From contig NZ_JAEKFH010000003.1 in the NCBI RefSeq assembly GCF_016650695.1, positions 2,996,001-3,060,000 on the forward strand: a stretch of 64,000 nucleotides of DNA, written 5' to 3'. Shown piece after piece: positions 46,376 through 55,083 of the stretch. A program made the position numbers and the translations under genes. This DNA comes from Pseudomonas sp. TH41. GTDB taxonomy: Bacteria > Pseudomonadota > Gammaproteobacteria > Pseudomonadales > Pseudomonadaceae. Within the stretch, counting starts at the first letter, position 1, and the number at the start of each line of letters is the position of its first letter. Below the pieces are notes generated by a model. It was not told where the DNA came from. It made no database searches and was given only the letters and a program-made list of their open reading frames with translations.

Positions 46376-47244
46376 TTCAAACCGACAGACTGCCAATAGA
46401 AGTCGGTTATTTGACCACCCCAGAGCAAGGCAATCCAGCCGGCAATCGCCAGATAGGGACCGAAAGGGATCGGCGTTGAGGTTTTCGCATGGCGTACGCG
46501 CAGCAAAATCAAGCCGATAACCGCACCTGCTATGGATGATAAGAGGAGGGTCAGCGGCAAAGTCTGCCAGCCACCCCAAGCGCCGAACAGCGCCAGCAAC
46601 TTGAAATCACCGTGACCCATGCCGTCCTTGCCGGTGATCAGCTTGAACAGCCAGAACACCGACCAGAGCGCCATGTAGCCGGCAATCGCGCCCCACAAGG
46701 CGTCATGCAGCGGCACGAACAGCTCAAAACTGTTGACGATCAGTCCCAGCCAGATCAGCGGCAGCACCAGGACATCCGGTAGCAGTTGATGCTCGGCATC
46801 GATCAGGCTCATGGCCAACAGGCCCCAACTGAGGATCAGCGTCATACAGGCCGGCCATCCGAAGCCGAAGTGCCAGGCAATAAACGCCGACAGCAGCCCG
46901 CAGGCCAGTTCGGTCAACGGGTAACGTTTACTGATGGCTGTGGTGCAACTTGAACAGCGTCCCCGTAGAAACACATAACTGATGACAGGAATATTTTCCC
47001 ATGCACGGATCCGGTGGCTACAGTGCGGGCACTGGGAGTGGGGCAGTACCAGGTTATAGGTGGGCTGCGGGGGTTGCGTTGGCAAACCCAGAATGTCATT
47101 GGCCTGCTGGCGCCATTCCCGTTCGAGCATTTTCGGCAGGCGCCAGATCACGACATTGAGGAAGCTGCCGATCAGCAGGCCAACCACCAGTGCGATGACC
47201 GTGAAGGCCTGTGGATAGAGGGCCAGAATTTCGTTCAAGGGCAT
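46372..47244 (-). CDS. pilD: Prepilin peptidase / N-methylase PilD
   Basis: 290 residues from the ATG at 47244. The cytoplasmic zinc-type domain has CPHC and CSSC. The two catalytic aspartates are in [12 protein letters not shown] and [14 protein letters not shown] (GxGD motif). Eight membrane segments. It cleaves and methylates PilA and the minor pilins of this window, and usually type II secretion pseudopilins too. The start is 1 base after the pilC stop. Confidence 0.95.
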   Translation of the reverse strand: MPLNEILALYPQAFTVIALVVGLLIGSFLNVVIWRLPKMLEREWRQQANDILGLPTQPPQPTYNLVLPHSQCPHCSHRIRAWENIPVISYVFLRGRCSSCTTAISKRYPLTELACGLLSAFIAWHFGFGWPACMTLILSWGLLAMSLIDAEHQLLPDVLVLPLIWLGLIVNSFELFVPLHDALWGAIAGYMALWSVFWLFKLITGKDGMGHGDFKLLALFGAWGGWQTLPLTLLLSSIAGAVIGLILLRVRHAKTSTPIPFGPYLAIAGWIALLWGGQITDFYWQSVGLK

Positions 47245-47245
47245 G

Positions 47246-48463
47246 TCAGATCGCTGAGCCGAGTTGAAAGATGGGCAGGTACATCGCAACGACCAAGCCA
47301 CCGACGATAACACCCAGCACCACCATGATGAACGGCTCCATCAGGCTGGTGAGGTTATCGACCATATTATCGACTTCGGCCTCGTAGAAACTCGCGACCT
47401 TGTCGAGCATGTCGTCCAGTGCGCCGGACTCTTCGCCAATGGCGGTCATCTGAATCGCCATGTTCGGGAAGATGCCGGAAGCGCGCATGGAGAAATTCAG
47501 TTGCATGCCGGTGGACACGTCCTGCCTGATCCGCAGCACGGCACGCTTGAACACGATGTTACCGGTCGCTCCGGCCACCGATCCGAGGGCTTCCACCAGC
47601 GGCACGCCGGCGGCAAAGGTGGTCGACAACGTGCGGGCGTATCGGGCCACGGCGGATTTGTACATCAGGGTACCAATCAACGGCAGTTTCAGCAGCCAGG
47701 TGTCCGTCCAGTCCCGAAAAGCTTGCGACGTTCTGAAGGCGTGCCGCACGCCGAAGATCGTGGCGATCAGCCCGCCGAGCAGCGCCCACCACCAGGTTTG
47801 CATGAACTCCGACAGGCCGATGACCATCACGGTGAAAGCCGGCAGTTCGGCGCCAAACCCTTTGAACACCGACTCGAACTGCGGCACCACCTTGACCAGC
47901 AGAATCCCGGTCACAATGATCGCGACGAACACCACGGCCAGAGGGTAGGTCATGGCTTTCTTGATCTTGGCCTTGAGGCTTTCGCTCTTTTCCTTGTAGG
48001 TGGCGACCCGCTCCAGCAGGGTATCCAGGGCCCCGGCCTGTTCGCCGGCGTCCACCAGGTTGCAGTACAGCTCATCGAAATACTGCGGCTTTTTGCGCAG
48101 GGCGGCGGCGAAGCTGTTACCCGCCGCGACTTCCTGTTTCACCTCGTCCACCAGTTTGCGCATCGCCGGGTTATCGAAGCCTTCGCCGATGATGTCGAAC
48201 GACTGCAACAACGGCACGCCGGCTTTCATCATGGTCGCCATCTGCCGCGTGAACAGGGCAATGTCCTGAGCCTTGATGCGCTTGCCCATGTTGAAAATCG
48301 ACGAGGATTTTTTACGTACCTTGCCAGGATTGATGCCTTGCTTGCGCAGTTGTGCCTTGATCAGCGCCGGGTTTTGACCGCTCAATTCACCGGTCATTTT
48401 CGAGCCTTTGCGGTCCGTGCCTTCCCAGGCATATACACTGATTTTTACTGCTTTGACCGCCAT
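47246..48463 (-). CDS. pilC: Type IV pilus inner-membrane platform protein PilC
   Basis: 405 residues, GspF/PilC family. Two tandem GspF domains, each led by FTRQMATMMKAGVPLLQSFD and YARTLSTTFAAGVPLVEALG, with three membrane segments near 175-195, 220-240 and 380-400. It couples ATP hydrolysis by PilB to pilin extraction from the membrane. It begins 2 bases after pilB. Confidence 0.95.
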   Translation of the reverse strand: MAVKAVKISVYAWEGTDRKGSKMTGELSGQNPALIKAQLRKQGINPGKVRKKSSSIFNMGKRIKAQDIALFTRQMATMMKAGVPLLQSFDIIGEGFDNPAMRKLVDEVKQEVAAGNSFAAALRKKPQYFDELYCNLVDAGEQAGALDTLLERVATYKEKSESLKAKIKKAMTYPLAVVFVAIIVTGILLVKVVPQFESVFKGFGAELPAFTVMVIGLSEFMQTWWWALLGGLIATIFGVRHAFRTSQAFRDWTDTWLLKLPLIGTLMYKSAVARYARTLSTTFAAGVPLVEALGSVAGATGNIVFKRAVLRIRQDVSTGMQLNFSMRASGIFPNMAIQMTAIGEESGALDDMLDKVASFYEAEVDNMVDNLTSLMEPFIMVVLGVIVGGLVVAMYLPIFQLGSAI

Positions 48464-48465
48464 GT

Positions 48466-50166
48466 TCAGTCCTTGGTGACCCGGTTGATTTCTTCGAGGC
48501 TGGTAATGCCTTGCATCGCCTTGAGCAGGCCCGAAGTACGCAGGTCGTTAAAGCCGTCCTTACGCATCTGGGTATCGATTTCCAGTGAATTGCCTTCGGC
48601 CATGATCAGCCGTTGCAAATCCGCTGTGTTCTTCACCACTTCATAAATACCTACTCGCCCTTTGTAACCGCCGTTGCAATGATCGCAACCGACCGGCTCA
48701 TAGATCGTGAACGAGCCGATGCGTTCCTCGGGGAAGCCTTCCTTGATCAGCGCCTCGCGAGGAATCTCGATCGGTTTCTTGCAATGGCTACACAATTTTC
48801 GGGCCAGGCGCTGGGCGATGATCAGGCTGACCGAGGTGGCGATGTTGAATCCCTGAATGCCCATGTTATGCAGGCGCGTCAGGGTTTCTGCGGCGCTGTT
48901 GGTGTGCAGGGTCGACAGCACCAGGTGTCCGGTCTGGGCCGCCTTGATGGCGATTTCAGCGGTTTCCAAGTCACGAATTTCGCCGACCATGATCACGTCC
49001 GGGTCCTGCCGCAGGAACGAGCGCAGCGCCTGGGCGAAGTCCATTCCCTGCCTGGGATTGACGTTGACCTGATTGATGCCTTCCATGTTGATCTCCACCG
49101 GATCTTCGGCGGTCGAGATGTTGATGTCCACGGTGTTGAGGATATTCAGCCCGGTATACAACGACACGGTCTTGCCCGAACCGGTAGGGCCGGTGACCAG
49201 AATCATCCCTTGTGGCTGCTTGAGGGCGGCCATGTACAAGTCTTTCTGGTCCGGTTCGTAACCGAGGGCGTCGATGCCCATTTGTGCGCTGGAGGGATCG
49301 AGGATCCGGATGACCACTTTCTCGCCCCACAGGGTCGGCAACGTGTTCACCCGGAAGTCGATGGATTTGCTCTTGGACAAGCGCATCCTGATCCGCCCGT
49401 CCTGGGGCCGACGCCGCTCGGAAATATCGAGACTGGCCATGACTTTCAGCCGCGCGGCGATTCGGTTGGCCAGTTGGATGGGGGGCTTGGCGACTTCGCG
49501 CAGGATGCCGTCGGTGCGCATCCGCACGCGGTAGATTTTTTCGTAAGGTTCGAAATGCAGGTCGGAAGAGCCGCTCTTGATCGCATCCAGCAACATTTTG
49601 TGGACGAAGCGCACTACAGGCGCGTCATCGGCATCCTGGCCGGCGATGGCGTCCTGTTTCCGGTCCTCGCTCGACTCGATGTCCAGGCCATCGAGGTCTA
49701 CGTCAGCCATGTCTTCCAGGCCGGTGCCCTGGGTGTCGAAAAATTTTTCGATGGCTTCGCTGAGCTTGTCGTCCTCCACCAGGATGGCTTCGGTATTCAG
49801 CCCGGTGCTGAACTGGATGTCATTGATGGCCTGGTGATTGGTCGGATCGGAAATCCCCACAAACAGCTTGTTGCCGCGCCGCCAGAGGGGCAGGGCGTGG
49901 TGCTGACGCACGAGCTTTTCACTCACCAGGCCTTTGGGCTGGGCTTCCTTGTCGAGGGTATTGAGGTCGAACAGGGCCATGCCGAAATGTCCAGAGGCGA
50001 TTTCGGCGACCTGCCGGCTCTTCACCAGTTTGTTCTGCACCAGATGGCTGACAAAGGGGATTCGGTTGCGTTGAGCTTGTTGATACGCCTGTTGCGCGCT
50101 TTGGTCAGTGAGCAGCTCGGCCAGGACCAATTGCTTGGCCAGACCGCTAAGGGCGATGTCATTCAT
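48466..50166 (-). CDS. pilB: Type IV pilus assembly ATPase PilB
   Basis: 566 residues. N-terminal MshEN-like domain (1-150) that in other pili can bind c-di-GMP, then the ATPase core: Asp box (SSDLHFEPYE), Walker A GPTGSGKTVSLY (326-337), Walker B (PDVIMVGEIRDLETAEIAIKAAQTGHLVLSTLHTN) and a zinc tetracysteine (LCSHC, CDHC). It powers pilus extension. Divergent from pilA across a 225-base regulatory region. Confidence 0.95.
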   Translation of the reverse strand: MNDIALSGLAKQLVLAELLTDQSAQQAYQQAQRNRIPFVSHLVQNKLVKSRQVAEIASGHFGMALFDLNTLDKEAQPKGLVSEKLVRQHHALPLWRRGNKLFVGISDPTNHQAINDIQFSTGLNTEAILVEDDKLSEAIEKFFDTQGTGLEDMADVDLDGLDIESSEDRKQDAIAGQDADDAPVVRFVHKMLLDAIKSGSSDLHFEPYEKIYRVRMRTDGILREVAKPPIQLANRIAARLKVMASLDISERRRPQDGRIRMRLSKSKSIDFRVNTLPTLWGEKVVIRILDPSSAQMGIDALGYEPDQKDLYMAALKQPQGMILVTGPTGSGKTVSLYTGLNILNTVDINISTAEDPVEINMEGINQVNVNPRQGMDFAQALRSFLRQDPDVIMVGEIRDLETAEIAIKAAQTGHLVLSTLHTNSAAETLTRLHNMGIQGFNIATSVSLIIAQRLARKLCSHCKKPIEIPREALIKEGFPEERIGSFTIYEPVGCDHCNGGYKGRVGIYEVVKNTADLQRLIMAEGNSLEIDTQMRKDGFNDLRTSGLLKAMQGITSLEEINRVTKD

Positions 50167-50239
50167 TGGGATACCGGACGCAGACAGTTCATGACTTATA
50201 GCCTAGTCAAGGCGCTGAGCCAAACCAGCGGGGTTGAGG

Positions 50240-50254
50240 TGACAAAAAGTGTCA
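50240..50254. promoter_or_regulatory. Candidate PilR binding site
   Basis: TGACAAAAAGTGTCA: an inverted TGACA/TGTCA pair around an A-tract, about 100 bases upstream of the predicted pilA transcription start. PilR sites are described as TGTC elements next to A/T tracts, so this fits. Confidence 0.55.
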
Positions 50255-50326
50255 GATAGTGCGGTTTATGGGGGTAGGAAAGGGCGCAAAGAGAGTCTCG
50301 CGCCCAGTCAGCAGGGGGCTCAGGGC

Positions 50327-50345
50327 TTGGCATGGGCTGTGCTGC
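50327..50345 (+). promoter_or_regulatory. Sigma54 promoter of pilA
   Basis: TTGGCATGGGCTGTGCTGC has GG and GC separated by exactly 10 bases (consensus TGGCAC-N5-TTGCW). The start point would be near 50355, giving a leader of about 37 bases. PilR is encoded in this window. Confidence 0.75.
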
Positions 50346-50391
50346 GACTCATTCAGATCATGAGATTTCGACTCATGCATGGAGCTTGTCT

Positions 50392-50808
50392 ATGAATACT
50401 CAGAAAGGGTTTACGCTTATCGAGCTGTTGATCGTGGTGGCGATCATCGGGATTCTGGCGACGTTTGCGTTGCCGCAGTACTCCAAGTATCAGGCTAAGG
50501 CCAAGGTCACGGCCGGTGTTGCCGAGGCGTCCGCGCTTAAAGTCAGTTTTGAAGACGTGATGAACGACGGCGTTACCAATCCGAGCACCGCTAATGTAAC
50601 TCCAAACGTGGCCGCGACTCAGAACTGCACCTTTACGGTGGCGGGTACCGTCGCCGACGGCAAAGGGACGATTGCTTGCAAGCTGATCAATGCGCCACCA
50701 CCGGTCCTGGGCCAGACCATCACGCTGACCCGTAGCGCGACGACTGGCTGGTCTTGTGCGTTCTCGGGTTCGAAAGACTACACAAATAACACCTGCCCAG
50801 GCGTCTGA
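50392..50808 (+). CDS. pilA: Type IVa major pilin PilA
   Basis: 138 residues, GGAG 8 bases before the ATG. Leader MNTQKG, then FTLIELLIVVAIIGILATFA with Glu at mature position 5 and the PQYSKYQAKAKVTAG continuation. Four cysteines (79, 96, 122, 135), so two disulfides are possible, rather than the single C-terminal loop of the classical P. aeruginosa pilins. It forms the pilus shaft for twitching, adhesion and phage reception. Confidence 0.94.
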   Translation: MNTQKGFTLIELLIVVAIIGILATFALPQYSKYQAKAKVTAGVAEASALKVSFEDVMNDGVTNPSTANVTPNVAATQNCTFTVAGTVADGKGTIACKLINAPPPVLGQTITLTRSATTGWSCAFSGSKDYTNNTCPGV

Positions 50809-50827
50809 ATTACCGCTGGCTAAATCA

Positions 50828-50859
50828 ATACCCCGCCTCTGACGGCGGGGTATTTTTTT
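50828..50859 (+). terminator. Intrinsic terminator of pilA
   Basis: ATACCCCGCC-TCTGAC-GGCGGGGTAT followed by T-rich sequence, 20 bases after the stop codon. Confidence 0.93.
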
Positions 50860-50960
50860 GTCTGGAGATTGCGTGTGCCTGACCCAGCGAGAAAGTCCCG
50901 ACAATTCATGGCCTTAGGCCTGCGATAAAACCCGCAACTTGCATGTAGAGAATATCGAAG

Positions 50961-50977
50961 TCATGCATTTTGCATGA
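50961..50977. promoter_or_regulatory. Palindrome, candidate enhancer-binding-protein site
   Basis: TCATGCA-TTT-TGCATGA, perfect 7-base arms, centred about 98 bases upstream of the start point predicted for the sigma54 promoter at 51040. Position and symmetry suit an upstream activator site. The activator is unknown. Confidence 0.5.
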
Positions 50978-51039
50978 TTCCGAAAATCGCCTGTTTTTGT
51001 AAGTGTTTGAATTATAAAGAATTATTGGCTGACTACTAG

Positions 51040-51057
51040 TTGGCACAGCGTTCGCAC
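51040..51057 (+). promoter_or_regulatory. Sigma54-type promoter of the BON gene
   Basis: TTGGCACAGCGTTCGCAC: TGGCAC is a perfect -24 element, and GG and GC are exactly 10 bases apart. It lies about 65 bases before the BON gene start. Together with the pilA terminator and the palindrome this accounts for the 313-base gap after pilA. Confidence 0.65.
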
Positions 51058-51121
51058 TATCTCTAGTAACCCTGCTGAAAAGACACGCAGCAGACTTTAT
51101 GGAAAAACAGGAGTTACTCGT

Positions 51122-51475
51122 ATGAAGAAGTTCGCTATCGCTGCCGCTACTGCAACCGCGCTGACCCTGACCATGGCCAACGTAGCATTTGCACAGACTC
51201 AAACCACCCAGGCCCCGATGACATTGGCCGCAGGTGAAATGACCAAGGCCACGGAAGCTACTTCCGACACCTGGATTACCACCAAAGTCAAAAGTGACCT
51301 GGTCACAGAAAAAGGCATTCCTGGTACCGACATCAAAGTCGAAACCAACAAAGGCGTTGTATCGCTGTCGTCGACTGTCGCTATCACCGAAGCACAGAAA
51401 ACCACCGCAGTGAACATCACCAAAAAAATCAAAGGCGTCAAAGCGGTCTCCGCTGACGGCCTGAAAGCCGAGTAA
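51122..51475 (+). CDS. Periplasmic BON-domain protein (OsmY-like)
   Basis: 117 residues, AGGAG 10 bases upstream. Signal peptide MKKFAIAAATATALTLTMAN with cleavage near AFAQ. One BON domain (about 48-115): DTWITTKVKSDLVTEKGIPG, TNKGVVSLSSTVAITEAQ and TTAVNITKKIKGVKAVSADGL. BON proteins are envelope stress or lipid-binding proteins; E. coli OsmY has two domains, this has one. The PAO1 counterpart seems to be PA4739. Here its promoter is sigma54-like, which is unexpected for an envelope-stress gene. Confidence 0.88.
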   Translation: MKKFAIAAATATALTLTMANVAFAQTQTTQAPMTLAAGEMTKATEATSDTWITTKVKSDLVTEKGIPGTDIKVETNKGVVSLSSTVAITEAQKTTAVNITKKIKGVKAVSADGLKAE

Positions 51476-51636
51476 GGCAAGGCTTCTCGCCTGGACCGGG
51501 AGAAGGCGCAGCAGGCGGGCCAAGCCATACGCCTGCTGCCTCTGGAGAGTTCATGCGAAAGGCCATAGGGATATGGCCATTACAGGCTCCGGCATTCATG
51601 TCGGGGCCAGTTCTATTTGCAACGCCGCAAACCAAA

Positions 51637-51726
51637 TGTGGGAGCGGGCTTGCTCGCGAAGAGGCCATAACATTCAACAGAAATGTTGACTGTCAGACCG
51701 CCTTCGCGAGCAAGCCCGCTCCCACA
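51637..51726. repeat. REP inverted pair (REPIN), TGTGGGAGCGGGC type
   Basis: The spacer has CATTCAACAGAAATGTTGAC, almost identical to the spacer at 420 over 100 Mb-scale independent context (51 kb apart here). It lies between the convergent BON and DUF2845 genes. Confidence 0.9.
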
Positions 51727-51742
51727 TTGGTTTGTGGTGGAC

Positions 51743-52039
51743 TCAGTTCCCGCGTTTGCTGTTGATCTGCTTCAACCGATTACCTTCGAATCGCAGATAC
51801 TGGTACATCCCGCCATTCGGCCCGTAGGTCCATTCCTCGACCTGAAACTCTTCCCGTCGGTTGGCGCTGCGCTTGTAGCCCAACAGATCGCGGCTGACCG
51901 GTTCCCCGCATTTCTGCAGGACTTCGCTGGACCGGTCACCCACGCTGACCAATTGGCTGCCACAGCGCAATGTATCCGCCGCTGAGGCCTGGCTGGCCGT
52001 GATGGCCAGCACGAGGCTTGTCAGCAATCGCCTGATCAT
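51743..52039 (-). CDS. DUF2845 family periplasmic protein
   Basis: 98 residues from the ATG at 52039; a GTG at 52042 is an alternative. Signal peptide MIRRLLTSLVLAITASQASA. The mature domain has LRCGSQLVSVGDRSSEVLQKCGEPVSRDLLGY and VEEWTYGPNGGMYQYLRFEGNRLKQIN, the DUF2845 pattern with two cysteines; it recalls the SmpA/BamE-like fold. The start codon shares one base with the DUF748 stop, so it is translationally coupled to that gene. Function unknown. Confidence 0.82.
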   Translation of the reverse strand: MIRRLLTSLVLAITASQASAADTLRCGSQLVSVGDRSSEVLQKCGEPVSRDLLGYKRSANRREEFQVEEWTYGPNGGMYQYLRFEGNRLKQINSKRGN

Positions 52040-54990
52040 CACTCGGCATCCAAATGCAACTGCGTAACGACCCGGCCGTCACTTTCAGCGTCGCCAAGGC
52101 TGGCGTCGATGAAGTACACGCGGTCATCGGCCAACTGACCTTTGTCCACCAGATAGTCCTTGATGCTGCTGGCGCGATCCTGGCCCAGTTGGCGCAAGAG
52201 AACGTCGCTGGAACTCCAGAACTTGATCACGTCTGCGCGCATTTTCGCCGTGCGTTCTTCCTTGCCCAGATCCTTCCATTCGGCAGGCGGCTGATTCTTC
52301 AAACGCGTGCGATAGATGCCTTCCAGCAACGGGCCTTTCTCGTTATCCGGTACTTCCACCAAGGACGCCTGCGCGGGCACCTTGTCGCCGCGACGCTGGA
52401 GCATCTTGTAGTAGTTGTATTGGTATTCACGCTCAAGCCGTTGTTCGGCAATCAATGGACCGTCGCTGCTTGCGGCAGCGGTACCTTCAATTTCCAGGCG
52501 CAACGCCGGACGTTCCTTGAGTGCGCTGGAGAGTTTGTTCAGTGCGCCTTCAGCTTCCTTGTTCAGGTCGCTTGAGCCCGGGGCGAACGACACACTGCCC
52601 AAATCTTCCGAACCACCGCCACTGACCAGCCCGCCAATCATTTTGAAGGGCGCCGCGACGGCCTTCACGATCAGGTTGCGCAGGGTCTGCCAGATGATAG
52701 GCATGACGCTGAACTGCGGGTTGTTCAGGTCACCGGTCACTGGCAGTTCGATGGAAATTTTGCCGTCGACGTCCTTGAGCAACGCGATCGCCAGTTTCAA
52801 CGGCAGGCTCACGGCGTCCGGACTGTCGACTTTTTCACCCAGTTGCAACTGCTCGATTACCACTTTGTTTTCGGCCTTGAGCTGGCCCTTGGTAATCAGG
52901 TAATGCACGTCGAGATTGAGTCGACCCTTGCGAATGCGGTAACCGGCGAACTTGCCGGAATAGGGGGTCAGGGTGGTCAGTTCAACGCGTTTGAAACTGG
53001 TAGCGATGTCGAGGCTGGCCATTGGGTCGAACGGGTTGACGGCGCCTTTGATGGTCACCGGCGCATAACGGTCGACTTTGCCCTTGATATCGACACTGGC
53101 CGGTTTTGCCTGACGGCTGTCGATGGTGCCGATCTGGCCGTTGAGCTGCTGGATGGCGGTGGCGAAGTTCGGGGTCAGGCTGAAGTCGGCGAAATTGGCC
53201 GAGCCGTCATTGATGGCAATGCCACCAATATGAATACCCAGAGGCTTGCCCTTGCTGGCGGCCGGTTTGGCGGCGGCCGTCTTGGCGCCGGAGTCGGGTG
53301 CTTGCGGGACCAGCAAGTCATCGATGTTGGTGGTGCGGTCATCGTTGATCATGAAGCGTGCATACGGCTGGAACAGGTTGACCTTGTCGATCGACAGGCT
53401 GTCGCCGTGCTGATAGTTCAGGCCTTCAAGCACCAACTGCTGCCACTTGAGGAAGTCGCGGGTTTTGAGCGTGTCGAGCGTATGCAGCTGATCGACCTGC
53501 GCGCGGCCGGTGACGCTGAACGCCAGCGGCTCGGTGCTTTTCAGATCGACCGCCAGATCACTGCCGAGCATGCCGCTACGCAGTTCGAGGCGAATGAACG
53601 GGGTGATGTAGGACTGGGCAACCCGCAGGTCGATGTCCTTGGTTTGCACCTTCAACTTGGCGCTGACCGGAGCCAGGTTGACCATACCATCCGCCGTGAT
53701 CTTGCCTTGCTTGCCCAGGCCTGTGTCGAGCTTGAGATTAAAAGGCGAGCCATTGAGGCTGTCGAAGTTCTGCAGGTCAAGGTTCAGCGGGCCGACATCC
53801 AATGCCACGGCCGGCTGCGCTTTGCGATCAGTCAGGTGCACTTGATAATCGCGCAGTTGCACGTCTTTGAGCAGTACCTGCCAAGGCTTGCTCGGTGCGG
53901 TGGGCGCTTTCGGTGAGTCGGCCGCCGCCGGGGTGCTGACCGGTTCGGCGTTGGCTTTGGCGGCCGGTTTGGACGGCTGGCTGGCGAACAGTTTTTGCCA
54001 GTCGAGTTGCCCGTCGGCTTCGAGGGCTGCCCAGGTTTCCAGTTTGTTGCTGCGGATTTTGCCGACCACCACTTGCTGCTTGGCCAGGTCCACCGTGGTG
54101 TCACTGACTTCCAGTCGTTCGAGGTTCACCAGCGGCCGACCGTCTGGCGCCTTGATCGCGAAGGGGGCGACAGTCACGGCGACGTTGCTCAGCAGCAGTT
54201 CGGTTTCCTTGGACAAGTTGAGTTTATAGTCGGTGCTGAGGTTGATGACGCCGTTTTCGAGCACCAGTGGCACCGCGTCACGCACATAGGGCCAAAAGGA
54301 TTTCATTTTGCCGTCGGTGATCTTCAGCTTACCTTCGGAGGCAATCGGGATCAGGCTGAAATTGCCGGTCCAGTCGAGCTGTCCTCCTCCGGGGCCGATA
54401 GCCACAAGCGTCATGTCGGCGTTGTCGTCGGGCAGGGTGCTGAGGTTGTTCAGCTCGAAGTCGAGTTTGTCGTAAAGGAATTCGATGGCCTCGCTAGGCC
54501 GCTCATCCTTGAAGTGCACCGCGCCGCTTGCCAGTTTGATCCGCTCCACGCGCAGGGGGAACGGTTTAGCGTTCGGGTTGGCCGGGGTCGGTTCGCTGGC
54601 GGGCAGTTTGAACAGGCCAAGCAGGTTGAGTTTGCCGTCCTTGTCGAAAAGGATTTCGGTCTTGGATTTGTCCAGTTCGATATCAGACAGGTGCAGTGCC
54701 TTGGTCCAGAGGCTGTCGATCTGCAAATTGGCGTACAGGCGTTCAAAGCCGACTTGTTCCTTGCCCGGCTCACCGATGATCAGGCCCCACAGCGTCACTT
54801 CAAGGCTGAACGGGTTGAGTTCGATCCGCTGGATGTGGGCGGGCACCGTGGCGTAGTTGGCCAGTTGTTGGTTGGCAATCCGCAACGCGATGCCCGGTAA
54901 AATCAGAAACCCCAGCAGGCTGTAGAGGGCCAGAGCAGTCAACAAGGCGCCGATAGCGCGAATCAATCCTTTGGGCATTTGCGGCTTCAT
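52039..54990 (-). CDS. DUF748 / AsmA-like envelope protein with OmpA-like tail
   Basis: 983 residues from the ATG at 54990 (MKPQMPKGLIRAIG); a GTG at 55023 would add 11. One N-terminal membrane helix (ALLTALALYSLLGFLILPGI), then a very long repetitive beta-rich region with FSLEVTLWGLIIGEP and many D/N-x-L/V strands, as in DUF748/AsmA-like proteins that bridge the envelope and move lipids. A low-complexity Ala/Pro/Lys stretch is near 345-375. The end (VSFAPGSSDLNKEAEGALNKL and beyond) resembles an OmpA-like periplasmic domain. Function is inferred from the AsmA superfamily. Confidence 0.78.
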   Translation of the reverse strand: MKPQMPKGLIRAIGALLTALALYSLLGFLILPGIALRIANQQLANYATVPAHIQRIELNPFSLEVTLWGLIIGEPGKEQVGFERLYANLQIDSLWTKALHLSDIELDKSKTEILFDKDGKLNLLGLFKLPASEPTPANPNAKPFPLRVERIKLASGAVHFKDERPSEAIEFLYDKLDFELNNLSTLPDDNADMTLVAIGPGGGQLDWTGNFSLIPIASEGKLKITDGKMKSFWPYVRDAVPLVLENGVINLSTDYKLNLSKETELLLSNVAVTVAPFAIKAPDGRPLVNLERLEVSDTTVDLAKQQVVVGKIRSNKLETWAALEADGQLDWQKLFASQPSKPAAKANAEPVSTPAAADSPKAPTAPSKPWQVLLKDVQLRDYQVHLTDRKAQPAVALDVGPLNLDLQNFDSLNGSPFNLKLDTGLGKQGKITADGMVNLAPVSAKLKVQTKDIDLRVAQSYITPFIRLELRSGMLGSDLAVDLKSTEPLAFSVTGRAQVDQLHTLDTLKTRDFLKWQQLVLEGLNYQHGDSLSIDKVNLFQPYARFMINDDRTTNIDDLLVPQAPDSGAKTAAAKPAASKGKPLGIHIGGIAINDGSANFADFSLTPNFATAIQQLNGQIGTIDSRQAKPASVDIKGKVDRYAPVTIKGAVNPFDPMASLDIATSFKRVELTTLTPYSGKFAGYRIRKGRLNLDVHYLITKGQLKAENKVVIEQLQLGEKVDSPDAVSLPLKLAIALLKDVDGKISIELPVTGDLNNPQFSVMPIIWQTLRNLIVKAVAAPFKMIGGLVSGGGSEDLGSVSFAPGSSDLNKEAEGALNKLSSALKERPALRLEIEGTAAASSDGPLIAEQRLEREYQYNYYKMLQRRGDKVPAQASLVEVPDNEKGPLLEGIYRTRLKNQPPAEWKDLGKEERTAKMRADVIKFWSSSDVLLRQLGQDRASSIKDYLVDKGQLADDRVYFIDASLGDAESDGRVVTQLHLDAE

Positions 54991-55083
54991 CTGTCGGAAT
55001 CGGAGTGCGTTGGAGTATGGCACGCGAATCCGGTTCCGAAGTGATCATGCTTTATAGGATTTATCCGATTTTTCGGATGAATC

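Noticed and set aside
48613..50259. 548-codon plus-strand frame over pilB
   Set aside because: Antisense of pilB; no initiation signal or domain.
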